A stretch of 64,000 nucleotides of DNA from Tragulus kanchil (GCA_022376925.1 JAIOJX010000001.1:35372170-35436169); one strand, 5' to 3'. Numbered from the stretch's first letter, positions 1-12,380 are shown. The notes: generated by a model from the letters alone, not told the origin. A program made the numbers and translations.

Positions 1-293
1 ACTCCCATTTACCATTCCATCAAGAAGAATAAAATACCTAGAAATAAACCTACCTATATTCCAAACAATAAGGTGCTGTTGAAAGAAATTGAAGACATCA
101 ACAGATGGAAAAATATACCATGTTTGTGGATTGGAAGAATCAATATTGTCAAAATGATTATACTACTCCAGGCAATCTATAGATTCAATCTAATCCCTAT
201 CAAATTAGCAATGGCATTTTTCCCAGAACTAGAAGAAAAAAATCTCAAAATTTGTATGAGGTACAAAAGATCTCAAATAACCAAAGCAGTCTT

Positions 294-570
294 TTAGGGG
301 GAGGGGAGGCAGGGGTGGGTTGGGGAGAGACGGGGGCAGGCAGGTCACTTCTATTGGTCTTTCATTTATCTATTTTCATCCATCTTTGTTCTCTCGCCCA
401 TGTGGGCCTCCCATTGCAGTGGCCTCTGTTGTCGCTGAGCACCAGCTCTGGGCACATGCACTCCAGATATCCGGTTCAGTAACTGGACACATGGGTCCCG
501 CCGCTCCGCGGCACATGGGATCTTCCCAGGCCAGACAGTGTCCTTACCCACTGGACCACCAGGGAAGCCC
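294..570 (-). mobile_element. CHR-type tRNA SINE, inserted in L1
   Basis: The tRNA-derived head (reverse complement of 'ccactggaccaccagggaag') is at the right end, so the element lies on the minus strand. The body carries a polypyrimidine/G-rich tail at the left. A 13-bp target-site duplication, ccaaagcagtctt, flanks it at 281-293 and 571-583. The element interrupts L1 ORF2. Small ORFs reported across it on both strands are chance frames. Confidence 0.85.
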
Positions 571-1325
571 CCAAAGCAGTCTTGAAAAAGAAAAATGAAG
601 CTGGAGGAATCAGGCTACCTGACTTTAGACTATACTACAAAGCTACAGTCATCAAGACACTGTGGTACTGGCACAAAAATAGAAATATAGATCAATGGAA
701 CAAGATAGAAAACCCCAAAATAAGCCCATGCACCTATAATCAATTAATCTATGACAAAAGAGGCAAGATTACACAATATTGGAAGGACAGTCTCTTCAGA
801 AAATGGTGCTGGGAAAACTGGACAGTCACATGTAAAAGAATGAAATTAAATCATTTGTTTGCTCCATACACAAAAATAAGCTCAAAATGGATTAGACACC
901 TAAATGGCAGACCAAACAACTAGAACTCAGCAATGAATTTGGTAAAGTTGCAGGTTACAAAATTAATACACAGAAATCTGTTGGATTTCTATATACTAAT
1001 AATGAAAGATCAGAAAGAGAAATTCAATAAGTACTCCCATTTACCATTCCATCAAGAAGAATAAAATACCTAGAAATAAACCTACCTATATTCCAAACAA
1101 TAAGGTGCTGTTGAAAGAAATTGAAGACATCAACAGATGGAAAAATATACCATGTTTGTGGATTGGAAGAATCAATATTGTCAAAATGATTATACTACTC
1201 CAGGCAATCTATAGATTCAATCTAATCCCTATCAAATTAGCAATGGCATTTTTCCCAGAACTAGAAGAAAAAAATCTCAAAATTTGTATGAGGTACAAAA
1301 GATCTCAAATAACCAAAGCAGTCTT

Positions 1326-1602
1326 TTAGGGGGAGGGGAGGCAGGGGTGGGTTGGGGAGAGACGGGGGCAGGCAGGTCACTTCTATTGGTCTTTCATTTA
1401 TCTATTTTCATCCATCTTTGTTCTCTCGCCCATGTGGGCCTCCCATTGCAGTGGCCTCTGTTGTCGCTGAGCACCAGCTCTGGGCACATGCACTCCAGAT
1501 ATCCGGTTCAGTAACTGGACACATGGGTCCCGCCGCTCCGCGGCACATGGGATCTTCCCAGGCCAGACAGTGTCCTTACCCACTGGACCACCAGGGAAGC
1601 CC
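1326..1602 (-). mobile_element. CHR-type tRNA SINE (second copy, in tandem duplication 1)
   Basis: This is the duplicate of the element at 294-570, with the same target-site duplication at 1313-1325 and 1603-1615. It is not an independent insertion. Confidence 0.85.
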
Positions 1603-2687
1603 CCAAAGCAGTCTTGAAAAAGAAAAATGAAGCTGGAGGAATCAGGCTACCTGACTTTAGACTATACTACAAAGCTACAGTCATCAAGACACTGTGGTAC
1701 TGGCACAAAAATAGAAATATAGATCAATGGAACAAGATAGAAAACCCCAAAATAAGCCCATGCACCTATAATCAATTAATCTATGACAAAAGAGGCAAGA
1801 TTACACAATATTGGAAGGACAGTCTCTTCAGAAAATGGTGCTGGGAAAACTGGACAGTCACATGTAAAAGAATGAAATTAAATCATTTGTTTGCTCCATA
1901 CACAAAAATAAGCTCAAAATGGATTAGACACCTAAATGGCAGACCAAACACTCTAAAACTCTTAGAGGAAAACATAAGCAGGACACTCTCTGACATAAAT
2001 CACAGCAAAAATTTTTTATAATCCACCACCCAGAGTAATGGAAATAAAAGCAAAAATACACAAATGGGACCTGCTTAAACTCAAAAGTTTTCACACAGCA
2101 AAGGAAACAATAAACAAAACAAAAAGACAACCCAGAGAAAATATTTGCTAATGATGTGACCGATAAGGGATTAATCTCCAAAATTTACAATCAACATATG
2201 ACACACAATAGCATCAAAGCAAACAACCCACTCAAAAATTGGGAAAAGACCCGAATAGACATTTCTCTAAAGAGGACATACAGATGGTCAACAGGCACAT
2301 GAAAAGATGCTCAGAATTGCTAGTTTTTACAGAAATGCAAATTAAAACTACAATGAGATACCACCTCACACCAGTCAGAATGACTATCATCAAAAAATCC
2401 ACGAACACATGCTGGAGAGGGTATAGAGAAAAGGGAAACCTCCTGCACTGTTGGTGGGAACATAAATTGGTACAACCAATATGGAGAACTGTATGGAGAT
2501 TCCCTAAAATACTAAACATAGAGCTACCATATGACCCTGCAATTCCACTCCCAGGCATATATCCAGAGAAAAACATGGCCAGAAGAGATACATGATCTCC
2601 AGTGTTCATCTCAGCACTGTTTACAATGGCCAAGACATGAAACAACCTAAATTTCTATCGACAGAGGAATGGATAAAGAAAATGGTG

Positions 2688-2690
<3 letters not shown>

Positions 2691-2730
<40 letters not shown>
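2691..2730. repeat. (TA)n microsatellite in L1 3' region
   Basis: About 20 TA units follow 'atggtgtatg' within the L1 3' region. Tracts here are common and length-polymorphic in artiodactyl L1s. Confidence 0.95.
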
Positions 2731-2734
<4 letters not shown>

Positions 2735-3261
2735 AAATATTACCCACCCATTAAAAAGGAATGAAATTAGGCCATTTGCAGCAATATGGATGGACCAAAA
2801 GAGTGTCATACTGAGTGAAGTAAGTCAGACAGAGAAGAAGTATCATAGGACATCCCTTTTGTGTGGATTCTAAAAATAAATGATACAGAAGAACTTACAA
2901 AATAGAAAGAGACTTACAGACTTAGAAAATGAACTTATGGTAGCATGAGGGAGGGGATGGTTGGGGACTTTGGGAAAATCATGTACACACTGCCATGTTT
3001 GAAATGGATGACCAACAAAAATCTATTGTAAAGCTCATGGAACTCTGCTCAATGTTGTGTCATAGCCTGGGTGGGACGGGAGTTTGAAGGAGAGTGGGTA
3101 CATGCATATGTATGACAGAGCTCATTTACCATTCACCTGAAACAATCACAAAATTTTTAATTGGCTACACCTCAAAATGAAATGTTTTTGGTGTTAAAAA
3201 TGAAAAACATAAACTCAAAAAAAGAAAGAAAAGAAATATTTCAACTCTTTTGACAAATAAT

Positions 3262-3520
3262 AAGGGCTCCCAAGTGGTGCTAGTGGTATTAACAAAAACA
3301 AACAAACAAACAAAAAAACCTCACCTGCCAATGCAGAAAACATGAGACATGGGTTCGATCCCAGGGTTGGGAAGATCCCCTGGAGGAGGGCATAACAACT
3401 CATTCAAGTATTCTTGCCTGGAGTATCCGATGGATAGAGGAACCTGGTGGGTACGGTCCATCGCATTGTGAAGAGTCAGACATGACCAAAGAGTTAACAC
3501 AGCATAGCACACAGCACAAA
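3262..3520 (+). mobile_element. Bov-tA/Bov-A SINE
   Basis: The element reads from a tRNA-like 'gggctcccaagtggtgctag' head, through 'gggttcgatccc' (a B-box-like motif) and 'gggaagatcccctggagg', to the Bov-A body with 'gtattcttgcctggag' and 'gaagagtcagacatgac'. A short (aaac)n insertion interrupts the head near 3294-3318. Bov-A tails share sequence with BovB, whose machinery is thought to mobilise them. Confidence 0.85.
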
Positions 3521-4058
3521 GGAACAAAGGAATGCCTTCCTCAGGTGATTGACCACTCAGAGCTATCCTGCTTTAAGTGCCACTTAATGGGGAGGGAGTA
3601 AAATTAGAAAAGTTTTCTTCCTCAGAATCCAATGCCAAAGCCATATTATTTGCAGTCTTCCACACGATAATAGTCCACCTCAAATCATAATTTAACAAGT
3701 GCTAAGAATACGTCTATTAATCAAGATGTTAGAGATTTCACCAGAAATAGTTCTATGCGGTTAGGTTAGTGTGAAGATGCTGTGACTCAGCCAGATGCTG
3801 GAAGTAAATGTCTGAATGACAGTTGCTGGCAGGACATTTGCAGGGAAAGAGAGTGGGTATCACATCAAGGCAGTGTGTAGAATAAGAGGTGATTAGTCAG
3901 CGTTTTATGCCAACACAAGTAGCCTTGGCTTTTTGAAAGCCTTGGCTTAAGTGAAAATTATTTAGAACTCATGCAAAGGAGTGGGGAAGAAGAGCAAGGA
4001 AATGGGAAGATGGTCAAGGTCAGCACAAAGTTGGAATCTTAGAGGAGTTGGAGAAAAA
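3521..4058. other. Intergenic, no gene seen
   Basis: This is AT-rich sequence without a convincing ORF, splice structure or recognised repeat. A 62-codon frame at 3981-4169 has no family resemblance and is taken as chance. Confidence 0.6.
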
Positions 4059-6216
4059 GAAGAAAAGGGGCAGCAAAATGTGGAGGGGAGAAATTCACCT
4101 TTTACACTACATGATTTTACGCTGTTTAATTTTTATCACAATGATTACTTTTGGAATTTGAAGCAATAGCAAAGGAGAAAATTGGTAATCAGTGCTCTTT
4201 TTTAAAGGGAGACTTTTTAAAAAACAATAAAGTTGCCAGTATAAATTAAGTTTCTCTTGGATTCGCCCCTCATTTTTCCAACTATAATACTAATGCTCCA
4301 ATGCACAAACAGACACTATGGTTTTACATTCTGAATACAGTTTGGTAGGTGCAGGAGGAAGTTTTCCCATGACAACTTTACATTCCTAAGTTTGACTCCC
4401 TGCATCACCTCTTCTCCCCAGTCTCATAGAGTCTAAAGGAGAAATACAATAGATCAATTGACAGAGATAAATAATTAGATAAAATTTAACACCCATTCAT
4501 GACAAAAAAAAAAAAAAAAAAAACACCTCTCAACAGTTAGGAAAAGAGAGGGAAACTCTTTGGTTTGATACAGAACATCTAAAAAAGATTACAGAATAAT
4601 ATTGTATTCAGCTGTGAGTGAATGAACAAACAAATGCTTTTTCCTATAAGATCAGGAGCAATAAAAGATTTCTCCTCTTGTCACTTGTATTCAGCACAGT
4701 GCTGGAAGTTCTAACCATTGTGATAATGTGAGAAAAGGAAATAAAGACATGCTGGTCAGAGAGAAAGAAAACCTGCTATTTTCAGATGACACAGTTGCCT
4801 ACATAGTAAATCCCGAGAAAATTACACTTTGCTATCTTTCACCTCTCCATGAATTTGCTAAGAAGTATATTTCAAAAAAGGTATCCTAAACAAAATGAAA
4901 AGAGACCATTATTTCCTGACATGTAAACAATTCTCCTACTCTATACAAGTGTGCTATCAGACTGCTTATGAAATGTTAAGAGGCTTGAATGTCTTGACTC
5001 TCCGCCAGGCTACAGCCTGAAAGGATTTCTTGTTAAACTAGAAGAAAATTGAAGGAAAATTGTAGCCAGGAGAAATCATCTCATCTCGCCAAGCTGCATA
5101 CCCAGGGCCGCAAAAGACTGTCAGTGGAAGAAGAGAAATTCACCTTTTAGGGGGGAAAAGAAGAAAAGGGGCAGCAAAATGTGGAGGGGAGAAATTCACC
5201 TTTTACACTACATGATTTTACGCTGTTTAATTTTTATCACAATGATTACTTTTGGAATTTGAAGCAATAGCAAAGGAGAAAATTGGTAATCAGTGCTCTT
5301 TTTTAAAGGGAGACTTTTTAAAAAACAATAAAGTTGCCAGTATAAATTAAGTTTCTCTTGGATTCGCCCCTCATTTTTCCAACTATAATACTAATGCTCC
5401 AATGCACAAACAGACACTATGGTTTTACATTCTGAATACAGTTTGGTAGGTGCAGGAGGAAGTTTTCCCATGACAACTTTACATTCCTAAGTTTGACTCC
5501 CTGCATCACCTCTTCTCCCCAGTCTCATAGAGTCTAAAGGAGAAATACAATAGATCAATTGACAGAGATAAATAATTAGATAAAATTTAACACCCATTCA
5601 TGACAAAAAAAAAAGAAACACCTCTCAACAGTTAGGAAAAGAGAGGGAAACTCTTTGGTTTGATACAGAACATCTAAAAAAGATTACAGAATAATATTGT
5701 ATTCAGCTGTGAGTGAATGAACAAACAAATGCTTTTTCCTATAAGATCAGGAGCAATAAAAGATTTCTCCTCTTGTCACTTGTATTCAGCACAGTGCTGG
5801 AAGTTCTAACCATTGTGATAATGTGAGAAAAGGAAATAAAGACATGCTGGTCAGAGAAAGAAAACCTGCTATTTTCAGATGACACAGTTGCCTACATAGT
5901 AAATCCCGAGAAAATTACACTTTGCTATCTTTCACCTCTCCATGAATTTGCTAAGAAGTATATTTCAAAAAAGGTATCCTAAACAAAATGAAAAGAGACC
6001 ATTATTTCCTGACATGTAAACAATTCTCCTACTCTATACAAGTGTGCTATCAGACTGCTTATGAAATGTTAAGAGGCTTGAATGTCTTGACTCTCCGCCA
6101 GGCTACAGCCTGAAAGGATTTCTTGTTAAACTAGAAGAAAATTGAAGGAAAATTGTAGCCAGGAGAAATCATCTCATCTCGCCAAGCTGCATACCCAGGG
6201 CCGCAAAAGACTGTCA
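4059..6216. repeat. Tandem duplication 2, period about 1.1 kb
   Basis: Copy A (4059-5123) recurs as copy B (5160-6216). Differences are a poly(A) run (20 A at 4504 versus a shorter, G-interrupted run near 5606) and one 'ga' unit in 'gagagaaagaaa'. About 36 bp of junction sequence (5124-5159) contains a degraded second copy of 'gaaattcacctttta'. The content is intergenic with an old L1 ORF2 piece near 4690-4890. There is no gene. Confidence 0.9.
4690..4900 (+). mobile_element. Diverged L1 ORF2 fragment
   Basis: The sequence resembles L1 ORF2 in the region 'ctggaagttctaaccattg...agaaaacctgctattttcagatgacac' (reverse-transcriptase domain, the LFADD-type motif appearing as LFSDD). It is heavily decayed. 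The same fragment recurs near 5785-5995 in tandem copy B. Confidence 0.6.
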
Positions 6217-6437
6217 CGCTCTCTGACCACCAGGGAACATCACTTATAATAAACTGGTGCCATAGAGAAACCCCTTCAGTACCCACTGCCTCTTTGGTAA
6301 AACAGGAATAAAAGGTATAAAAACAGGTATAAAACCTACCTTGTAGATTGTGCTGAAGATTACATAATGCAAGTAGAGTTCTTAACACAATCCCTGTCAC
6401 ATAGTGGAGGGTATTTGCTTACTTAAAAAGCTTACTT

Positions 6438-6743
6438 GCGGGCTTCCCTGGTGATCCAGTGGGTAAGGACACAGCCTTGCAGTGCAAGGGGCGCCAGTTC
6501 GATCCCTGACTTGGGAAGATCCCACGTGCTGCGTAGCGGCTGGACCAATGTGTCCAATTACTGAGCCGGAGCTTTGGAGCGCATGTGCCCAGAGCTGGCG
6601 CTCTGCGACAACAGAGGCCACCGCGATGGGAGGCCCACATGGGCCAGAGAACAAAAATGGATGAAAATAGACAAATGAAAGACCAATAGAATTGGCCTGC
6701 CTCCCCACCCCCCCAATAAATAAATAAATAAATGTTAAAAAAA
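6438..6743 (+). mobile_element. CHR-type tRNA SINE
   Basis: The head 'ggcttccctggtgatccagt' is at the left and an A-rich tail (aataaataaata...aaaa) is at the right. The target-site duplication aaaaagcttactt lies at 6425-6437 and 6744-6756. Frames read across it, such as 6397-6708 on -, are not genes. Confidence 0.85.
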
Positions 6744-7520
6744 AAAAAGCTTACTTACAAAGCCTGAACAAAATGAGAAACTTCAGGAGATAATGACAAA
6801 AGTATACAGAGGCAGACATAAGGAAATTTGCCGATTTTTATAGTTTCTTCTCTTTTTTCACGTGGAGCTCCTTGGTTCCTTGAGACAAGTTGGAGCCAGC
6901 TATTCAGTACGAAATGATGATGATAATGGATTTTATAGTCTTCTCTTTCTGCCCCTTCATTGTTTTTTCCTCCTGAAAGTTGCCTATCCCGAGAAAATTA
7001 CACTTTGCTATCTTTCACCTCTCCATGAATTTGCTAAGAAGTATATTTCAAAAAAGGTATCCTAAACAAAATGAAAAGAGACCATTATTTCCTGACATGT
7101 AAACAATTCTCCTACTCTATACAAGTGTGCTATCAGACTGCTTATGAAATGTTAAGAGGCTTGAATGTCTTGACTCTCCGCCAGGCTACAGCCTGAAAGG
7201 ATTTCTTGTTAAACTAGAAGAAAATTGAAGGAAAATTGTAGCCAGGAGAAATCATCTCATCTCGCCAAGCTGCATACCCAGGGCCGCAAAAGACTGTCAC
7301 GCTCTCTGACCACCAGGGAACATCACTTATAATAAACTGGTGCCATAGAGAAACCCCTTCAGTACCCACTGCCTCTTTGGTAAAACAGGAATAAAAGGTA
7401 TAAAAACAGGTATAAAACCTACCTTGTAGATTGTGCTGAAGATTACATAATGCAAGTAGAGTTCTTAACACAATCCCTGTCACATAGTGGAGGGTATTTG
7501 CTTACTTAAAAAGCTTACTT

Positions 7521-7825
7521 GCGGGCTTCCCTGGTGATCCAGTGGGTAAGGACACAGCCTTGCAGTGCAAGGGGCGCCAGTTCGATCCCTGACTTGGGAA
7601 GATCCCACGTGCTGCGTAGCGGCTGGACCAATGTGTCCAATTACTGAGCCGGAGCTTTGGGCGCATGTGCCCAGAGCTGGCGCTCTGCGACAACAGAGGC
7701 CACCGCGATGGGAGGCCCACATGGGCCAGAGAACAAAAATGGATGAAAATAGACAAATGAAAGACCAATAGAATTGGCCTGCCTCCCCACCCCCCCAATA
7801 AATAAATAAATAAATGTTAAAAAAA
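7521..7825 (+). mobile_element. CHR-type tRNA SINE (second copy, in tandem duplication 3)
   Basis: Duplicate of the element at 6438-6743, with the same flanks and one base fewer in the body. It is not an independent insertion. Confidence 0.85.
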
Positions 7826-8038
7826 AAAAAGCTTACTTACAAAGCCTGAACAAAATGAGAAACTTCAGGAGATAATGACAAAAGTATACAGAGGCAGACA
7901 TAAGGAAATTTGCCGATTTTTATAGTTTCTTCTCTTTTTTCACGTGGAGCTCCTTGGTTCCTTGAGACAAGTTGGAGCCAGCTATTCAGTACGAAATGAT
8001 GATGATAATGGATTTTATAGTCTTCTCTTTCTGCCCCT

Positions 8039-8245
8039 TCATTGTTTTTTCCTCCTGAAAGTTGAAGACACAGATGCACTTTGAGAATTTTTCTTCTTAG
8101 AGAGACTGCATCTCCTGGAGTTATGTGACCAGAAGTTGTTCCCAATCTGAAAGGTCATGCAGAAGGCTAATATGATAAGTAGAAGAGTGAGGATCAGCAG
8201 CAGCATGAAAAAGTGATAGGGAATCATGTCTGACCAATTGCTCAT
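8039..8245 (-). CDS. Small single-pass membrane ORF, 68 codons, unknown
   Basis: I do not recognise this frame. From the ATG at 8245 (A at position -3) it reads MSNWSDMIPYHF, then about 20 almost purely aliphatic residues (MLLLILTLLLIILAFCM). A short, polar C-terminus rich in Ser, Lys and Arg follows (SKKKNSQS, TFRRKKQ), and the frame stops at 8039-8041. A signal-anchor topology with a basic tail would follow if it were translated. An N-W-S sequon sits just before the membrane segment. The frame is open further upstream only to a TTG codon. There is no neighbouring exon, promoter or poly(A) signal that I can defend, and hydrophobic frames of this length arise by chance. It could be a decayed retrocopy. 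The sequence around it is not an obvious repeat, which is the only reason to keep it. Confidence 0.2.
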   Translation of the reverse strand: MSNWSDMIPYHFFMLLLILTLLLIILAFCMTFQIGNNFWSHNSRRCSLSKKKNSQSASVSSTFRRKKQ

Positions 8246-10407
8246 TGTGATGGACAAGTTTTCACTCAGAGAAGACCTTTCTCTTCACTCTGCCAACAGC
8301 AAGAAGTTGATACTTTTAAAGTGTCAGGAGAGGAGCTATCCCAAAGTCACAAACTTTCTGGATTTTTGTTGCCTCTTTCAGTCAGTCTAAGTTCACAGTG
8401 ATGGGTGATCTGGGAAAGAGGCTGAAAGGTAGTCTTACCAGAGAATTTCAATGGTGGTTCACCTGGCAACAAGATGGCTTCATTATTACCTGTCTCTTCC
8501 CTGTCCCCACTGAAATTTCCATTATTACTCTAGCACCCAGAGCTGCTCATCAGTCCTGGTTTCCACTTCAGCCAAGAGTTACCGCTAGTTTTCCTTGAAA
8601 CTTTATTGGCTGACTAAGTTATTTGGTGTTTTCCATTTTATATTGAAAAGTGACTTTTGATTCTTTCTAATGCATAAAGAAATGTTGCAGCATTCATCAA
8701 AAGTGTCCAGCCACTGTTTTGTCACATGTAGTTACCTCCTTCTGGGTTTCACCATAAATCTTTACTCCTGTTTTGGGTGAATTATACTAGACATGATATT
8801 ATTTGTCCCCTGGGCCTTCAAGGAAAGAACTCATCCAGGAGTCCTCTTACCAACCTCCTCCCCAGTTAGTCTCTGGGAGAGGAGGTCATTTCTCAGAAGT
8901 CCTTTCCTTGGACCTCATCGGGGGCAGCTCCCTTCACTTTGCCAAGAGGCTTAAATTAATTCCTTTTAAAAATCTACAACATAAACAGCCTTGTGTGCTA
9001 AGTTGCTTCCAACTCTTTGAGACCCTATTGAATGTAGCCTACCATACTCCTCCGTTCATGGGGTTCTCCAGGCAAAAATACTGGAGTAGGTTGCCGTGCT
9101 CTCCTCCAGGGGATCTTCCTGGCCTAGGGATTGAGTGTGCATCTCCTTTGGCTCCACTGAGTCACCGGGGGAAGCACGACCTTACTCTGTCACTAAGTCT
9201 CTGTATGTGTAAAACTGCTGGAACTGAACAGAACCTATGAGTTCTAACTCTTGCCTGTGCATGCTCAGTCGCTTCAGTTGTGTCCAACTCTTTTCAAACC
9301 TACTGCATGAAAAGTGATAGGGAATCATGTCTGACCAATTGCTCATTGTGATGGACAAGTTTTCACTCAGAGAAGACCTTTCTCTTCACTCTGCCAACAG
9401 CAAGAAGTTGATACTTTTAAAGTGTCAGGAGAGGAGCTATCCCAAAGTCACAAACTTTCTGGATTTTTGTTGCCTCTTTCAGTCAGTCTAAGTTCACAGT
9501 GATGGGTGATCTGGGAAAGAGGCTGAAAGGTAGTCTTACCAGAGAATTTCAATGGTGGTTCACCTGGCAACAAGATGGCTTCATTATTACCTGTCTCTTC
9601 CCTGTCCCCACTGAAATTTCCATTATTACTCTAGCACCCAGAGCTGCTCATCAGTCCTGGTTTCCACTTCAGCCAAGAGTTACCGCTAGTTTTCCTTGAA
9701 ACTTTATTGGCTGACTAAGTTATTTGGTGTTTTCCATTTTATATTGAAAAGTGACTTTTGATTCTTTCTAATGCATAAAGAAATGTTGCAGCATTCATCA
9801 AAAGTGTCCAGCCACTGTTTTGTCACATGTAGTTACCTCCTTCTGGGTTTCACCATAAATCTTTACTCCTGTTTTGGGTGAATTATACTAGACATGATAT
9901 TATTTGTCCCCTGGGCCTTCAAGGAAAGAACTCATCCAGGAGTCCTCTTACCAACCTCCTCCCCAGTTAGTCTCTGGGAGAGGAGGTCATTTCTCAGAAG
10001 TCCTTTCCTTGGACCTCATCGGGGGCAGCTCCCTTCACTTTGCCAAGAGGCTTAAATTAATTCCTTTTAAAAATCTACAACATAAACAGCCTTGTGTGCT
10101 AAGTTGCTTCCAACTCTTTGAGACCCTATTGAATGTAGCCTACCATACTCCTCCGTTCATGGGGTTCTCCAGGCAAAAATACTGGAGTAGGTTGCCGTGC
10201 TCTCCTCCAGGGGATCTTCCTGGCCTAGGGATTGAGTGTGCATCTCCTTTGGCTCCACTGAGTCACCGGGGGAAGCACGACCTTACTCTGTCACTAAGTC
10301 TCTGTATGTGTAAAACTGCTGGAACTGAACAGAACCTATGAGTTCTAACTCTTGCCTGTGCATGCTCAGTCGCTTCAGTTGTGTCCAACTCTTTTCAAAC
10401 CTACTGC
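8203..10407. repeat. Tandem duplication 4, period 1101 bp
   Basis: Bases 8203-9306 recur at 9305-10407 with 'tgc' microhomology at the junction. The first copy has one more A in 'gcatgaaaaagtg'. The duplicated frames at 8398/9499 and 8803/9904 are identical, show no family resemblance and partly lie in SINE sequence. Confidence 0.9.
8980..9180 (-). mobile_element. Bov-A SINE, diverged
   Basis: It carries the reverse complement of the Bov-A body: 'ttctccaggcaaaaatactggag' and 'ctccaggggatcttcctggcc'. The same element recurs at about 10081-10281 in tandem copy B. Confidence 0.8.
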
Positions 10408-10566
10408 TTGTAGGCCCCGGGCTCCTCTGTCCCAGGCAAGAATACTGGCATGGGTAGCTATTCCCTTCTCTAGGGGATCTTCCCAACCCAGGAATCAAAC
10501 CCACATTTCCTGAGTCTCCTACATTGCAGGCAAGATTCTTTACCAGCTGAGCCATAAGAGAAGCCC
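10354..10566 (-). mobile_element. Bov-tA SINE
   Basis: This is a full-length reverse-strand element from 'gcatgctcagtcgcttcagt' to 'accagctgagccataagaga'. Its left 50 bp are also present at 9253-9306, where copy A of duplication 4 ends inside the element. Confidence 0.85.
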
Positions 10567-11550
10567 CACATCTTGCCTAGAAATAGTCTTCTCCCAAAGG
10601 AGAATCCTGCCATCACCCTGCTCTCCTAGACTGATGGCTCCACTGGGATCAGAAAGATGCTCATCAGGAGGTAGCCACTGCCCTGGGAAAGTGAGGACAG
10701 TGTAGTCACTATCTGACTTGGGGAGCAATGGTCCCATTCCCTTCTAGCCTCAATGAGCCTGTGAAGACAGAAGTAGAGCCATATGTTCAAAGGGAAAAAG
10801 AAGAGCGATTCATACTTTTTGAGAACAGATCCACTGAGAGTCAGGAATCTGGTGGAGCTTTATCCTACTAGAAATGAAGGAGGAAGGAGATGTGACTGTA
10901 TTTGAGGAGCAACATGATCTGGAGAGCATGTGGAAAGAAGGAAAATACACTGTGAATCAGCAACATTTTATGCGATGGAATAAGTGCCCTGATGGGGATG
11001 GGGATGATAAGATTATGTGTGCACCATTTCTGTTCAATTGAGTCATGTACCCCATGAACGGAGCTTGGAGGTAAGGGAATGAAGCCACCACCTACACCAT
11101 TCCTCACACTTTTTCTGTCACCTTAGCTTATCCTCTTGTTTTACATAAGAAAAGAGTATTTTCTTTGAAGTTCTGAAGAGTGAGACCAAAGCCCATACCA
11201 TTGAACAGCCACTGAAGAAAATGCAATGGTTCCCAAAAATTAAAAGACTGAATAGAGGAGGTGGCACATGGAACCAAATTCAGGAATATGATATTGCCAC
11301 AAAAACAGCTTGCTCTTGCCCTTACCAAGTTGTCCAGCATTTCCCAAATGAGAGAGGCAGTCAGTCATGTACTTCCAAGGAAAATCCTTACTACCTGCAC
11401 CCTGCCATACATTTGAGACTGAATGTGTGTAATGTACTCCAGTTAAAAGATTCAAAGAACAAAACCTACACATAGGAATTATTACAAAGGAAAGCAGCAA
11501 CTTGTTAACTCTGGAGCATAACATTGAGGCATTAAGATAGAGATGTGATT
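10567..11550. other. Intergenic, no gene seen
   Basis: This stretch is unique-looking with only short unsupported frames on both strands. I see no splice-site pairs with coding between them and no clear repeat. Confidence 0.5.
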
Positions 11551-11670
11551 TTTTTTTAATTGAAGTAGAGTTTATTTACAATGCAGTGATAGTTTCAGGC
11601 ATACAGCAAAGTGATTCATTATAAATGTACACTATATATATATTCTTTTTCTAATTCTTTTCCACGAGAG
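11551..11670. mobile_element. LINE-derived fragment
   Basis: 'attgaagtagagtttattta' with 'aggcatacagcaaagtgatt' is a common artiodactyl LINE-derived motif. A second, shorter piece of the same type is at 16150-16195 (and at 17253-17298 in the duplicate). Confidence 0.5.
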
Positions 11671-11989
11671 ATTTGATTTCATCATGTGACACAAAATACT
11701 TGTTATAACAATAGACAATTTAATAAATATATATTATGCCATTTCTACAGTGTGTGATATTTTATAATCTGTGTGATAGGGTATTTCTTCCAGAAAGAAA
11801 AAAAAAAAGACCTAGAATTTCAAAATTAAAGAAACATCTCATTAGTTAAATGTGAAAGGCTGAAAATTTTATCTTTTTATTTTGTATACCTGTGCTCAGC
11901 TTTAATCATCTAAAAATAGTTTCCATTTTAATGTTTTATTTAATTGAAAAGATATTAACTTTTAATGGCATAATTGAAACTAATCCATA

Positions 11990-12380
11990 TGCAATTGAAC
12001 TATTTTTAAAAAGGTGCTATACAAAACATGCCAACAAAGGCATGGTCAAATTCACCAGTAATCAGAAATAAAAATTAAATCAATTTGATACTGGTTTTTT
12101 ATCTAGTAGGCAAAGTAAAAGGCAAAGAAAACAAGGAAAATTTGCAACAAATGCATCAGCATTAATATCTTCAATATATTTTTTAAAAGTTTGCAAAAGG
12201 AAAAAAAAAAACAACTACTCAGGGCAATTCACAGAGGTGGAAACACGAATAGCCAATAAACATAGGAAAAGATGTTCAATATCATTAATAATCAACAAAC
12301 AAAATAATCTTTTCTGTCTATAGATTAGTTAAGTTTTAAAAAATGATAACACTCCATGTTGATAAGAATGTAAGAATTTC
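11990..12380 (+). mobile_element. Ancient L1 fragment, weak
   Basis: The sequence is A-rich with L1-like phrases such as 'caaattcaccagtaatcag' and 'gttcaatatcattaataat'. It is strongly diverged. Confidence 0.4.

Larger units (their letters stand above)
1..1950. repeat. Tandem duplication 1, period 1032 bp
   Basis: Bases 1-918 recur at 1033-1950 with no difference that I noticed, including the SINE insertion and both of its target-site duplications. Copy A stops matching at 919, where L1 sequence belonging upstream of base 1033 begins. The duplication is therefore internal to one L1 and happened after the SINE inserted. It is one of eleven similar pairs in this window and probably an assembly artefact. 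Confidence 0.9.
1..3225 (+). mobile_element. L1 LINE, 3' part (ORF2 C-terminus and 3' region)
   Basis: The plus strand encodes pieces of L1 ORF2 C-terminus: [13 protein letters not shown] near 590, then [18 protein letters not shown] and [15 protein letters not shown] between about 2260 and 2580. A typical artiodactyl L1 3' region follows to about 3225. The 5' end lies outside the window. ORF2 (endonuclease/reverse transcriptase) is broken by stops, by a SINE at 294-570 and by an internal tandem duplication of 1032 bp, so the element is dead. The open frames in this stretch are L1 or SINE relics, not host genes. Confidence 0.9.
5904..8064. repeat. Tandem duplication 3, period 1083 bp
   Basis: Bases 5904-6982 recur at 6987-8064, including a CHR SINE. 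The copies differ by a single base inside the SINE (ggagcgc near 6557, gggcgc near 7659). At the junction, 9 bp present at 5896-5904 are missing after 'gttgccta' (6979-6986). Copy A overlaps copy B of duplication 2, so part of this sequence is present three times. Confidence 0.9.

Noticed and set aside
294..582. Overlapping frames of 60-135 codons on both strands over CHR SINEs (also near 6400-6700, 12400-12640, 22100-22900, 31900-33350, 45390-45810 and 56300-56690)
   Set aside because: All fall inside tRNA-derived SINEs with target-site duplications. The frames recur because the SINE recurs, not because of coding selection.
2239..2595. 118-codon frame with strong protein-like text
   Set aside because: It is the C-terminal part of L1 ORF2, a retroelement relic and not a host gene.
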